DNA from: Actinomycetota bacterium
GTDB taxonomy: Bacteria; Actinomycetota; Actinomycetes; Actinomycetales; Microbacteriaceae
DNA: 41,458 nt
Direction of reading: 5' to 3'
Assembly: GCA_018268515.1 (NCBI GenBank)
Contig: JAFDWK010000073.1
Coordinates: 460 to 41,917 of the forward strand
The first letter of the stretch is position 1; the number at the start of each line of letters is the position of its first letter. This document shows, one piece after another, positions 15,545 to 24,913 of this stretch. The notes under the pieces are model-generated. The model saw only the letters and a program-made list of their open reading frames with translations. It ran no database searches and was not told the DNA's origin. Both the position numbers and the translations under genes were made by a program.

Positions 15545-16834
15545 TTACTTGGAGGCGTTCTCGTTGGCGTAGTCCTGGCCCTTCTTCAGGGCCTCCTTCG
15601 CCGTGATGTCGCCACGCACCGCGAGAGCGATCTGCTGCTTCGCGTAGGTGTTCATCGCCTCGGTGAACCCAGGGGCGCCGGGGATGCGTGCCGCGTCCAT
15701 CTGAGCGGAGGCGAACTTGGTCGCCTGGGCCTGCTCCGGATTCTGCGCGGTCTCCGCGAACTTCGACGGATCGGCGTTGGCGGCCTTGGTGCCGGGGAAG
15801 AAGCCGGCAGCCAGCTTCACGAACTCGATCTGGTTCGAAGTGTCGGTGACGAACTCGGCGAAGGCCAGCGCGGTCGCGGACTGCTTGGACTTCGCCGAGA
15901 CGCCGATGCCCTGCAGGAACAGCGGCGCATCGCCGAAGCCACCGCTCACCTTGACGGAGGGCAGCAGGGTCGGGGCGTTCACCGCGAGGTTCTTGTCGAT
16001 GTAGTTCGGGCCGGCAGTTGTCCAGGCCACGGTGCCCTTGTTGAAGTTGTTGACGTTGTTGTCCGCCGTGCCCGCACCCTGAAGCGCCTCAGGGCTCACG
16101 CCACCAGCCTTGTAGAGCTTGGCGTAGCGGTCGATGATCGCCTCCGCCTCGGGGGTGTCGAAGACGAACTTGCCGCCCTTGTAGAACGGATAGGTGCCGC
16201 CCATGTCCGAAACCATCCACTGCAGCGCCTTGGTGTCGGGGATGTCGGACATGGTCTGCACGCCCTGCGCAGCCAGCTTGTCGGCATCGTCGAGCGTCGC
16301 GGCGAAGTCCTTCGGCGGCGCGGTGATGCCGGCCTTGCCGAGCAGCTCCGTGTTCCAGTAGTTGAGGTTGGTGCCGAGATACCACGGGAACGCGTAGGTA
16401 CCCTCGAGGCCGTCATAGGTGTACCCGGCGACACCACCCTCGACATAGTCGCCGAGCACCTTGGAGTCCTTCTTCAGGTCGACCAGCTGACCGACCTTGG
16501 CGAGCTCAGCGGCGAACTCCGGCGGCAGGTTGACCACATCGGGCAGTTCGCCGGATTCCGCCTGCTGCAGGATCTTGTCCTCATAGCCGTCGGCGGGCTG
16601 GTCGATCCAGTTGACCTTCGCGCCCTTGTGCTCCTTCTCGAACGCCGCGATGACGTCTTTGAAGTAGGGCGTGAACTTGTCGTTCTTGAGCGACCAGGTC
16701 TGGAACGTGATCGTTCCGTTGATCTCGCCGCCAGCGGATCCACCCCCGGAGGCCGCTCCTCCCCCGGTGCACGAGGTGAGGGCGAGCGCTGCCACCGCGG
16801 CGATGCCGACGGCGATTGTCGATCGGATCTTCAT
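15545..16834 (-). CDS. ABC sugar importer 1, solute-binding lipoprotein
   Basis: A 429-residue extracytoplasmic binding protein (carbohydrate family 1 type). The signal peptide ends in lipobox ALTSC with acylated Cys22, followed by a Gly/Ser-rich tether (CTGGGAASGGG). The mature part has the usual two-lobed pattern (FQTWSLKNDKFTPYFKDVI near the start). The ATG at 16834 has AAGGAG upstream. It is the first gene of the minus-strand unit binding protein-permease-permease-GH20. A LacI-type operator lies 60 bp upstream, between this gene and the divergent sulfatase gene. The ligand is predicted from context to be a sulfated or complex-glycan-derived oligosaccharide. Confidence 0.93.
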   Translation of the reverse strand: MKIRSTIAVGIAAVAALALTSCTGGGAASGGGSAGGEINGTITFQTWSLKNDKFTPYFKDVIAAFEKEHKGAKVNWIDQPADGYEDKILQQAESGELPDVVNLPPEFAAELAKVGQLVDLKKDSKVLGDYVEGGVAGYTYDGLEGTYAFPWYLGTNLNYWNTELLGKAGITAPPKDFAATLDDADKLAAQGVQTMSDIPDTKALQWMVSDMGGTYPFYKGGKFVFDTPEAEAIIDRYAKLYKAGGVSPEALQGAGTADNNVNNFNKGTVAWTTAGPNYIDKNLAVNAPTLLPSVKVSGGFGDAPLFLQGIGVSAKSKQSATALAFAEFVTDTSNQIEFVKLAAGFFPGTKAANADPSKFAETAQNPEQAQATKFASAQMDAARIPGAPGFTEAMNTYAKQQIALAVRGDITAKEALKKGQDYANENASK

Positions 16835-16893
16835 GGACGTGTTCTCCTTCGAAGTGTCCCGGGTGCATCGCCGGTCGGCGCTGGCATCCCATC

Positions 16894-16909
16894 ACTAAAA
16901 CGATATAGT
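16894..16909. promoter_or_regulatory. LacI-family operator O1 between importer 1 and sulfatase 1
   Basis: ACTAAAACGATATAGT is a partial palindrome (ACTAnAnCGnTnTAGT) with the central CG typical of LacI-family sites. It is identical at 15 of 16 positions to the site at 31469-31484 next to the lacI gene. A plus-strand TATAGT -10-like hexamer (16904-16909) overlaps its right end, so bound repressor would block the sulfatase promoter. Confidence 0.75.
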
Positions 16910-16918
16910 CTGCTTAGC

Positions 16919-16972
16919 ATGCCACACGGACGCAACGTCGTCCAACACCACTGCAATCAGAGGCAGCGGTGA
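16919..16972 (+). CDS. Possible 17-residue upstream ORF in the sulfatase leader
   Basis: ATG at 16919 opens an 18-codon frame ending in TGA at 16970-16972. It begins 7-9 bases after a TATAGTCT promoter-like word, so it could be translated leaderlessly. The peptide is His/Asn/Gln-rich (VVQHHCNQRQR). The sulfatase start follows 34 bp later. Nothing beyond position supports it. Confidence 0.2.
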   Translation: MPHGRNVVQHHCNQRQR

Positions 16973-17006
16973 ACCAAATCCCTTCAGCGCATCAAGGAGG
17001 AGAGCG

Positions 17007-18428
17007 ATGAACAGCCCCCGTCGCCCGAACATCGTGTTCGTGCTGACCGATGATCACGCCTCGAACGCGATCGGCTGCTACGGATCCGTCGTGAACATGA
17101 CGCCCGGCATCGACGCGATCGCCGCGGCCGGGATCCGCTTCGACCGCGCCCTCGTCGAGAACGCGCTGTGCACCCCCAGCCGCGCGGCCTTCCTCACCGG
17201 CACCTACAGCCACACCAGCGCCGTGACCACGCTCTCCACGCACCTGACGAACGACCACGAGACCTTCATCACCGCACTCAAGGCCGCGGGCTACCGCACC
17301 GCGATGTTCGGAAAGTGGCATCTCGGCCACGGCCCCGACCACGACCCGGTCGGCTTCGACCACTGGGAGGTGCTGCCGGATCAGGGCGAGTACTTCGACC
17401 CGGAGTTCTACACCCCGGACGGCCCGGTGCGCCGCGAAGGCTACGTCACCGACATCATCACCGAGCGCGCGCTGGCATGGATGCGTGCGCAGGGCGACGA
17501 GCCGTACTGCGTGCTGGTGTGGCACAAGGCCCCGCATCGCCCCTGGCTGCCCCACCCGCGGCACGCGGAGCTGTACACGGATCCGATCCCGCTGCCGCCC
17601 ACCTTCGACTACGACGGCCGCGGCACGCCCGCCCATCACGCCACCATGCGCATCGCCGACTACCTCACCGGCATCGACCTCAAGGAGGATCCGCCCGCCG
17701 AGCTCGGTTACACCGCACGCGCGGTGTGGAAGTACCAGCGCTACATGCAGGACTACCTGCGCTGCGTGGCCGCGGTCGACGAGGGCGTGCAGTCGCTCAC
17801 CGACTTCCTGCACGCGACGGGCCAGTTCGACGACACGGTCACGATCTACGCGTCCGACCAGGGCTTCTACCTCGGCGAGCACGGCTGGTTCGACAAGCGC
17901 TTCATGTACGAGGAGTCGCTGCGGATGCCGCTCGTGCTCAGCTATCCGGCGCAGGTCGCCGCCGGCGGCAGCACGGAGGCACTCGTGTCGAACGTCGACA
18001 TCGCGCAGACGCTGCTCGACTTCGCCGGGGCGCCCGCACCGGAAGGCATGCAGGGCCACAGCCTCGTGGATCTCGTGACCGCACCGGATCCGGATCCCGT
18101 GCGCGACGCGCACTACTACCGCTTCTACGAGCATGACGACCACATGCACCACGTGTGGGCGCACTACGGCGTGCGCACCGACCGCTACAAGCTGATCTAC
18201 TACTACGCCGACGGAATGGGACTGCCCAACACGGGCGACACGTCCTATCCTCCGGAGTGGGAGCTCTTCGACCTCGAGAAGGATCCGTTCGAGCTCACCA
18301 GCGTGCATCTCGATCCCGCGTACGCCGGCATCCGGCGTGGGCTGACCCTGAAGCTGTGGGATCTGCAGCACGACCTCGGCGACACCCCTCACCCGCGCCA
18401 GCCCGTCCCGGAAGGACGAACCAGATGA
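17007..18428 (+). CDS. Type I sulfatase (formylglycine-dependent), N-acetylglucosamine-6-sulfatase-like
   Basis: A 473-residue alkaline-phosphatase-fold sulfatase. Calcium ligands Asp15-Asp16 ([10 protein letters not shown]), the catalytic signature [11 protein letters not shown] (Cys55, to be converted to formylglycine), [10 protein letters not shown] and the later [16 protein letters not shown] are all present. The overall pattern, ending [15 protein letters not shown], resembles the GlcNAc-6-sulfatase-like branch, but substrate is not settled by sequence. There is no signal peptide, so it acts in the cytosol. The ATG at 17007 has an excellent AAGGAGG site, and its stop overlaps the GH5 start (ATGA). 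The maturase (formylglycine-generating enzyme) is not in the window. Confidence 0.9.
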   Translation: MNSPRRPNIVFVLTDDHASNAIGCYGSVVNMTPGIDAIAAAGIRFDRALVENALCTPSRAAFLTGTYSHTSAVTTLSTHLTNDHETFITALKAAGYRTAMFGKWHLGHGPDHDPVGFDHWEVLPDQGEYFDPEFYTPDGPVRREGYVTDIITERALAWMRAQGDEPYCVLVWHKAPHRPWLPHPRHAELYTDPIPLPPTFDYDGRGTPAHHATMRIADYLTGIDLKEDPPAELGYTARAVWKYQRYMQDYLRCVAAVDEGVQSLTDFLHATGQFDDTVTIYASDQGFYLGEHGWFDKRFMYEESLRMPLVLSYPAQVAAGGSTEALVSNVDIAQTLLDFAGAPAPEGMQGHSLVDLVTAPDPDPVRDAHYYRFYEHDDHMHHVWAHYGVRTDRYKLIYYYADGMGLPNTGDTSYPPEWELFDLEKDPFELTSVHLDPAYAGIRRGLTLKLWDLQHDLGDTPHPRQPVPEGRTR

Positions 18429-19798
18429 CCATCGGCACCGACGCCGCCCCGGCCCCCGCTTCGAACGGAGCCGCCGCGAACGGAGCCGCCCCGTTGCGGT
18501 TCGGCGCGAACTACACCCCGTCGAAGGAGTGGATGCACTCCTGGCTCGACCTGGATCTCGATGTCGTGCGGCGAGACTTCGCCGGTCTCGCCGCCCTCGG
18601 CCTGGACCACGTGCGGATCTTCCCGCTCTGGCCCGTGCTGCAGCCCAACCGCACGCTCATCCGCGAGAAGGCGATCGCCGACGTGCGCGCCGTGATCGAC
18701 GTCGCCGCCGAGTTCGGCATGGACGCGTCGGTCGACGTGATCCAGGGGCACCTGTCGAGCTTCGACTTCATCCCGTCGTGGCTGTTCACCTGGCACGACA
18801 AGAACATGTTCACGCACCCGCAAGCGCTGAGCGGGCAGATCGCGCTCGTCGAGCGGCTCGGCGAGGCCCTGCGCGACGCCCCCAACTTCCTCGGCTTCAC
18901 ACTCGGCAACGAGGTGAACCAGTTCGCAGCGAGCGTGCACCCGCACCCGTGGCCGGTCTCGCCCGACGAGGCCGCGGGCTGGCTCACCACGCTGCTGGAC
19001 GCGGCCGAGCGCTCCGCCCCGGGCCTGCCGCACGTGCACAGCGAGTACGACGCGGCCTGGTACATGGACGGCCACGGCTTCGTGCCGACGCACGCCAGCC
19101 GCATCGGCGCGATGACGACCGTGCACTCCTGGATCTTCAACGGCACCGCCCAGCGCTACGGCGGGCGGAGCGCGGCGAGCGACCGGCACGCCGAGTACAT
19201 GATCGAGCTGTCCCGCGCCTTCGCGACGGATCCGGCCCGTCCGATCTGGCTGCAGGAGGTCGGCGCCCCGTCGAACTGCCTGACGCCCGAGCAGACTCCC
19301 GGCTTCCTCGAGGCGACCGTGCGCGCCGCGGTGCGGACCGAGAACCTCTGGGGCGTCACCTGGTGGTGCTCTCACGACGTGGGCCGCGAGCTCGCCGATT
19401 ACCCGGAGCTGGAGTACTCGCTGGGTCTGATCGATCAGACGGGTGAGGCCAAGCCCATCGGCCGCCGTTTCGCGGAGATCATCCCGTCCCTGCGTGAACG
19501 GCGCCCGGCGCCCGCGCGCACGACGGCGATCGTGATCGACGTCGACGCGCACGAGGTCCCGGTCAGCCGCGCGGCGATGAGCCCCGGTGGCGCGATCTTC
19601 CAGGCCTGGGTCGACGCGTGCGAGGCCGGGCTGGATCCGACCTTCGTCACCTCCGTCACGGCAGCGGATCCGGCCGCCCTCACCGCCCGGGGGATCACGG
19701 ATCTGATCCGTCCCGACCTGAGCACCGGATCGGGGATCTACTCGTCGAACAACACGGTCGTCGACGGGGCGGAGGATGCGGCAAAGGTCTCGGCATGA
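18425..19798 (+). CDS. GH5 subfamily 18-like beta-mannosidase (N-glycan core Man-beta-1,4-GlcNAc)
   Basis: A 457-residue cytosolic glycosidase. The barrel begins [20 protein letters not shown] (residues 25-44) and continues [15 protein letters not shown] and [15 protein letters not shown]. The acid/base is Glu163 (TLGNEVNQ) and the nucleophile Glu278 (IWLQEVGAP). This pattern closely resembles the bifidobacterial GH5_18 enzymes acting on the Man-beta-1,4-GlcNAc core disaccharide of N-glycans; that link is from memory of the family. About 95 residues follow the barrel. It overlaps the flanking sulfatase genes by four bases on each side, so desulfation and core cleavage are expressed together. 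Confidence 0.82.
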   Translation: MTIGTDAAPAPASNGAAANGAAPLRFGANYTPSKEWMHSWLDLDLDVVRRDFAGLAALGLDHVRIFPLWPVLQPNRTLIREKAIADVRAVIDVAAEFGMDASVDVIQGHLSSFDFIPSWLFTWHDKNMFTHPQALSGQIALVERLGEALRDAPNFLGFTLGNEVNQFAASVHPHPWPVSPDEAAGWLTTLLDAAERSAPGLPHVHSEYDAAWYMDGHGFVPTHASRIGAMTTVHSWIFNGTAQRYGGRSAASDRHAEYMIELSRAFATDPARPIWLQEVGAPSNCLTPEQTPGFLEATVRAAVRTENLWGVTWWCSHDVGRELADYPELEYSLGLIDQTGEAKPIGRRFAEIIPSLRERRPAPARTTAIVIDVDAHEVPVSRAAMSPGGAIFQAWVDACEAGLDPTFVTSVTAADPAALTARGITDLIRPDLSTGSGIYSSNNTVVDGAEDAAKVSA

Positions 19799-21096
19799 CC
19801 CGCCCGAGCGTCGTCGTGATCTACGCCGACGACCTCGGCTATGGCGATGTCGGCTGATTCGGCGGCGACGACGTGCGCACGCCGCACCTGGACCGCCTGG
19901 CCGCACGCGGTGTGCGCGGGACGAACTGGTACTCGAACTCGCCCGTGTGCTCGCCGTCGCGCGCGGCGCTGCTGACCGGCCGCCACCCCGTTCACGCCGG
20001 GGTGCAGGAGATCCTCGGCGGCAAGCGCGGCACCCCAGGGCTCCCCGCGCAGCCGACGCTCGCCTCGCGGCTGCGCGACGAGGGCTACCGCACCGGGATC
20101 TTCGGCAAATGGCATCTCGGCACGGGATCCGGATACCGCCCGCTCGACCGCGGCTTCGAGCAGCACTTCGGCTTCCTCGCCGGCTGCGTGGACTACTACT
20201 CGCACATCTTCTACTGGGGTCAGGGCCAGAACCCGGTGCACGACCTGTGGGACGACGAGCGCGAGGTCTACGACAACGGCCGCTACCTCACCGAGGTGAT
20301 CGCGGAGAAGGCCGTCTCGTTCATCGCGGACAACGCGGCGGATCCGTTCCTCTGCTACGTGCCGTTCAATGCCCCGCATTACCCGATGCACGCGCCGAAG
20401 GAGTATGTCGACCGCTTCCCCGACCTGCCGGACGATCGCCGCATCATGGCCGCCATGATCGCCGCGATGGACGACGGCGTGGGCCGGATCCTGGATGCGC
20501 TCGACGCGGCGGGGATCACGGACGACACGATCGTGTTCTTCTCCTCCGACAACGGCCCCTCCACCGAGAGCCGCAACTGGCTGAACGGCGAGGAGATTGA
20601 CTACCAGGGCGGATCCACCGGTGGCCTGCGCGGCAACAAGGGGTCGCTGTTCGACGGCGGGATCAGGGTGCCCGCGATCATCTCCTGGCCCGCGGCGCTG
20701 CCGCAGGGGGCGGAGTGGGCCGAGCCCGGGGCGATGACGGACGTCGTGCCGACCGTGCTCGAGGCGGCCGGCGCCCCTGCGGCGGACGATGCGGACGGCA
20801 CGAGCCTGTTCGCGGCACTGCGAGCGCTGGAGCCCCTGCCTGCCGAGCGCACCCTGTTCTGGGAGTACGGCCCGCAGCTGGCCGCCCGCCGCGGTCCCTG
20901 GAAGCTCACTACGTCGCCCCGGGAGCACCTCGGCGGACCGTTCGTGCTCGGCAGCAGCGTACTTGCGAACCTCGACGAGGATCCGGCCGAGGCCGTGGAT
21001 CTGTCCACGCAGCATCCCGAGATCGCCGACGCGCTGCGCACCGAGCTCGAGGAATGGGCGCGGAGCTTCGCTTGGGATCCGGCGCCCTGGCGGTGA
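19795..21096 (+). pseudogene. Type I sulfatase 2 with in-frame UGA at codon 21
   Basis: The frame encodes a full-length (about 433 residue) sulfatase apart from one TGA at 19855-19857. Before it are [20 protein letters not shown] with metal ligands Asp12-Asp13; after it FGGDDVRTPHLDRLA, the catalytic SPVCSPSRAALLTGR (Cys52), IFGKWHLGTGSGY, FFSSDNGPS and a normal C-terminus. The UGA occupies a position that is commonly Cys in this family. A restart at GTG 19873 would lose the calcium ligands and give a dead enzyme. Options are a base-call error (TGC to TGA), a very recent inactivation, or recoding. The ATG overlaps the GH5 stop (ATGA); no signal peptide is seen. Confidence 0.85.
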
Positions 21097-21115
21097 GCGC
21101 CGGGCGGGTCAGCTC
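21081..21115. repeat. Left 35-bp direct repeat bounding the 21.1-29.7 kb block
   Basis: Matches 29666-29700 at 33 of 35 positions. It contains the last codons and stop of sulfatase 2 (plus strand) and the last codon and stop of the GH2 gene (minus strand). Confidence 0.8.
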
Positions 21116-24072
21116 GGGTTGCGGTCGGCTTCGGCGCGGAACCGGAACTGCACCGTGAACCGCGCCTCCCGCGCCTGCAGATCGTGCGCGGGCAGCACCG
21201 CGGGGCCACAGGCCGCCGTGCCGACACCGCGCTGGGCGTGGTCGAGTGACACGTAGGTGCGCCCGTCCGGCACAAGAGAGTTCTGGTGGGTGGCGTCCGC
21301 GAGCGCCCGCTGCGAGTAGGGTCGCACGGTCAGGGAGAATGGTTCCCCCCGGACCTCCAGCGCACCGGCCGATGTACGGATAAGAGCGGTCCGGACTCCG
21401 GCTCGCGCTCCGGACTCCTGCGGGCGGACGTAACGCACGTCCAGATCCGCGACCGTTCCGGCATGCCAGCCCAATCGTGCGGCCTGCCCTGTGTCGGGAT
21501 AGGCCTGCCCCGGTCCGAGCCCGAACCAGGCGACGTCGTGCGGCACGGCTTGCAGCATCAGCTCGACGCCGATCCGCGCCCAAGGTCCCGCCCAAGCACC
21601 CGTCGGGCGCACGTGGGTTTCGAGCTCGACTCGGTCACCGTGGACGCGCCATCGATGATCGACCAGGATGGCGGAGCGGCTGTCTGCGGCGGCCACCCTG
21701 GTCTGCACCCGCAGCTCCTCGCCGTCGTCGCCCTCGTGCAGCGTCATCATGATCAGCCGCGTATGCAGGCGATCAAGTCCCACACGCTCCCAGTACCGTG
21801 CCGCCGGCTCCCATCCCCAGGAGAACTCCTCGGCACCGCGATCGTTGTCCGTGGGTGCCCGCCAGAAGTCGGCACGAAGCGCCGCGGGTACGCCGCCGAG
21901 CGCGACGAGCATCCCCGTCGCGCGATCGAATCGAGCCGGGCCCAGCGTGATGCTGTCGGCGCCCACCATGGCAGCTGAGGCGCTTGCGGTGTGCAGACGG
22001 CCCGCGTCGAGGTCGGCCGGCGCGCACTGCCCCCAGGCGACCTCATGCCCGGCGGCCGCCCACGCGGTGTCCGAGGCCAGGAGCGCCGAGACCGTGACCA
22101 CCGCGTCGCCGGGTGGGGGCGGCAACGGCACTTCCTGCTCATCGCCTGCGGGGATCGACGCGACGGCGACCAGCTGCTCGGCCACGAGGCCGTCGCTGCG
22201 GTGGCACTGCCAACGGAAGACGAGATGGCTGGTGTCGCCCAGGTCGTAGAGGTTTCGGATCGACGCGCGGCGGCCGTTCGCAGCGATCTGGATCTGCACC
22301 GGCGCGAACACCCGTGCGACGTCGGCGAGACCCGGGCGCGGATGCAGATCCGCGTCGACGAGTCCGTCGGTCACGAAGTTGCCGTCATGCAGTTCCTCGC
22401 CGAAGTCCCCTCCGTAGACGTGGAACCGGGCGCCGGATTCGTCCGTGCGGGCGATGCCGTGCTCGATCCACTCCCAGATGAACCCTCCGGCGAGCCGAGG
22501 GTGCTCCTCGAAGACCCGTTGGTACTCGCTGAGCCCTCCGGGGCCGTTGCCCATCGCGTGCGCGTACTCGCAGAGCAGGAACGGCAGGCCGCGACGATGG
22601 GCGTCGCGATCCTCGTCGCTCAAGGTCTCCTCGGCATGACGGCCCACCTTCTCGAGTTCCTGTGGGGCCAGGTACATCCGGGAATAGACGTCGACGTAGG
22701 CGCATTCCAAATCGCCCTCGTAGTGGATCGGCCGCGAGGGGTCCCGGCGCTTGGCCCATGCCGACATCGCGGAGAGGTTGCGACCGGTGCCCGACTCATT
22801 GCCGAGGGACCACATCACCACGCTGGCATGATTCTTGTCCCGCTCGACGGTGCGTGTGATCCGGTCGATGAGCGCGTCGTGCCAGCGCGGATCATCCGCG
22901 GGATTGTCCTGCCACTGATCCTGCTCGAACCCGTGCGTCTCCAGGTCGCACTCCAGGATCACATACAGGCCGAGCTCGTCGGCCAGCTCCAGCATCCGCG
23001 GATGCGGAGGGTAGTGAGACGTTCGCACGGCGTTGATGTTGTGCTGCTTCATCAGCCGCAGTTCCTGTACGAGCCGTTCCTCCGAGACGACCCTGCCCCG
23101 ATGCGGGTCGTGCTCATGACGGTTGACGCCGCGCAGCAGCACCGGGCGCCCGTTCACACGGAACACCCCACCGGCGGTCGTCACGGTGCGGAATCCGATC
23201 CGCACCGTGACGGTCTCCGTCTCCGTCGCGACGGTGGCGTCGTAAAGCCAGGGCGTGTCCGCGCTCCAGCCGCGGACACGCGGCACCCGCACGACCTCAC
23301 CGGCGGGGACGTCGAGGCCCAGCGCCGGCACCCGCACCCGCGCCGGCACGGGCAGGCCGTCCCGGAAAGCGTCGACCCGCAGCGCGCCCTGCCCCTCGTC
23401 GTAGTCCGCATGCACGAAAACGTCATCGATCCCGCCCTCCGGACGCGCGATGAGGGTGACATCACGGAAGATCCCCGGCAGCCACCACATGTCCTGATCC
23501 TCGAGATAGGTGGATGCGGCGAACTGCGCGACGCGCACTGCCAGCACGTTGCGCCCGGGCCGGAGGACGCCGGTGACGTCGAACTCGTGGGCGAGCCGGC
23601 TGCCTCGCGTGGTTCCGAGCCGCGCGCCGTTGAGCCAGACTTCGCCGGCCGCATCGACGCCGTCGAAACGCAGCAGGGCACCCCGGACGAACACCGCATC
23701 CGCCTCGAACGCGAACAGGTGATCGCCGACGGGGTTGGCCTGTGGCGGGTGCGGCACGTCGATCGGGATCGGGAACCGGATGTTCGTGTACCACGGCGCC
23801 CCGTGTCCGTGCATCGGCCAGCTCGACGGGACAGGCAGATCGGTGAATCCCTCGGCGTCGCCGAACTGCCAGCCGTCATCCGGCGCCTGGCGGATCCCCG
23901 GAGACAACCGGAAACGCCAGGTGCCGTTCAGAGAGAGGCGCGGCGCATCGCTGTGCAGGAACGCTCGTGCCGGCCTGGTCCCCTCCGCCGGGGAGAAGGA
24001 GCCGAGGGCTGCGGCGGTCTCGGGTGCGAGGTCCACGCGCCGCGTCGTAGCGGTATCAGTCACGGTTTCCAC
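21109..24072 (-). CDS. GH2 beta-galactosidase (LacZ type)
   Basis: A 987-residue LacZ-architecture enzyme releasing terminal beta-galactose. In order: jelly-roll sugar-binding domain (about 45-210), immunoglobulin-like domain, TIM barrel with acid/base Glu426 (WSLGNESGTG) and nucleophile Glu502 (FLLCEYAHAMGNG), a second Ig-like domain, and the C-terminal beta-galactosidase small-chain domain (ADFWRAPTDNDRGAE onward). No signal peptide. The GTG at 24072 follows AGGAG by about ten bases and lies 16 bp after the permease stop, so it is the last gene of the importer-2 operon. In 3 kb there is only one GGATCC, unlike the neighbouring sulfatases. Confidence 0.94.
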   Translation of the reverse strand: METVTDTATTRRVDLAPETAAALGSFSPAEGTRPARAFLHSDAPRLSLNGTWRFRLSPGIRQAPDDGWQFGDAEGFTDLPVPSSWPMHGHGAPWYTNIRFPIPIDVPHPPQANPVGDHLFAFEADAVFVRGALLRFDGVDAAGEVWLNGARLGTTRGSRLAHEFDVTGVLRPGRNVLAVRVAQFAASTYLEDQDMWWLPGIFRDVTLIARPEGGIDDVFVHADYDEGQGALRVDAFRDGLPVPARVRVPALGLDVPAGEVVRVPRVRGWSADTPWLYDATVATETETVTVRIGFRTVTTAGGVFRVNGRPVLLRGVNRHEHDPHRGRVVSEERLVQELRLMKQHNINAVRTSHYPPHPRMLELADELGLYVILECDLETHGFEQDQWQDNPADDPRWHDALIDRITRTVERDKNHASVVMWSLGNESGTGRNLSAMSAWAKRRDPSRPIHYEGDLECAYVDVYSRMYLAPQELEKVGRHAEETLSDEDRDAHRRGLPFLLCEYAHAMGNGPGGLSEYQRVFEEHPRLAGGFIWEWIEHGIARTDESGARFHVYGGDFGEELHDGNFVTDGLVDADLHPRPGLADVARVFAPVQIQIAANGRRASIRNLYDLGDTSHLVFRWQCHRSDGLVAEQLVAVASIPAGDEQEVPLPPPPGDAVVTVSALLASDTAWAAAGHEVAWGQCAPADLDAGRLHTASASAAMVGADSITLGPARFDRATGMLVALGGVPAALRADFWRAPTDNDRGAEEFSWGWEPAARYWERVGLDRLHTRLIMMTLHEGDDGEELRVQTRVAAADSRSAILVDHRWRVHGDRVELETHVRPTGAWAGPWARIGVELMLQAVPHDVAWFGLGPGQAYPDTGQAARLGWHAGTVADLDVRYVRPQESGARAGVRTALIRTSAGALEVRGEPFSLTVRPYSQRALADATHQNSLVPDGRTYVSLDHAQRGVGTAACGPAVLPAHDLQAREARFTVQFRFRAEADRNPS

Positions 24073-24088
24073 TCTGGTGCACTCCTGC

Positions 24089-24913
24089 TCATTTCATGGC
24101 TCCGGCGACCATGCCCTTGATGAAGTTGCGCTGCAGGAAGAGGTACGCCACCAGCACCGGCGCCACCGACAGTAGCGCGGCGGCTGCGGCCGCCCCGGGG
24201 TTGCTCGACTGCGTGGTGAAGAAGTTCGCCACAGCGGGCGCGATCGTGCGCGTGGACGGATCGCGCAGGAAATAGGTGCTCAACGCGAATTCGTTCCAGA
24301 TGCCCACGCCGGCGAGGATCGCCGCGGTAGCGGTGACCGGCTTGAGCATCGGAACGACGACGTGCAGCAGAACCTGTACCGCGTTCGCGCCGTCCACGGT
24401 CGCCGCCTCCTCGATCGAGATCGGCAGGCTGCGCATGAAGGCGGCATAGAGGAAGACGGCGAGCGGGAGATTTCCCGTCACCATCACCAGGATGACGCCC
24501 CAGTGGGTGTTCAATGCGCCGATGTCCTTCATGAGCGTGTACAACGGCACGAGCACGGCCAGAGGCGGGATCATGATCAATCCGATGATTCCCGCGTACA
24601 CCACCTGGTTTCCACGGGTGTTCCGGCGGGCGAGCGGGTAGGCCGTGAACGCGCCGAGGATGCAGACCAGGACGGTCGAGACCACTGTGATCACAGCGCT
24701 GTTGCCGATCGCCACGAGAATGTTTCCCTGCTCGGCCGCGGTGCGGAAATTCTCCCAGTAGACCTGGGCCGGGAAGATCCAGGGCGAGGACAGGTCCGTC
24801 TTCGGCTTGGCAGCCGTCGTGACCGAGAAGTAGAAAGGCAGCAGTTGCAGCAGCGCCACCAGCGACAACGCCGCATAGAGGCCGACCCGTCCCATTGCCG
24901 ACGTTTCCTTCAC
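24089..24913 (-). CDS. ABC sugar importer 2, permease (MalG type)
   Basis: A 274-residue permease with six predicted membrane segments and the EAA coupling loop SIEEAATVDGANAVQVLLHV. The C-terminus LQRNFIKGMVAGAMK is characteristic of carbohydrate MalG-type permeases. The GTG at 24913 overlaps the upstream permease stop (GTGA). With the MalF-type partner and the binding protein at 25904-27172 it forms a second importer without its own ATPase. Coupling to the GH2 gene suggests its cargo carries terminal beta-galactose. Confidence 0.93.
   Translation of the reverse strand: MKETSAMGRVGLYAALSLVALLQLLPFYFSVTTAAKPKTDLSSPWIFPAQVYWENFRTAAEQGNILVAIGNSAVITVVSTVLVCILGAFTAYPLARRNTRGNQVVYAGIIGLIMIPPLAVLVPLYTLMKDIGALNTHWGVILVMVTGNLPLAVFLYAAFMRSLPISIEEAATVDGANAVQVLLHVVVPMLKPVTATAAILAGVGIWNEFALSTYFLRDPSTRTIAPAVANFFTTQSSNPGAAAAAALLSVAPVLVAYLFLQRNFIKGMVAGAMK

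Noticed and set aside
19855-19900. Bacterial SECIS element after the sulfatase UGA
   Set aside because: Only a generic GC stem is visible; the loop does not show convincing SECIS features and no selenocysteine genes are in the window. Kept only as a remote option in the UGA finding.
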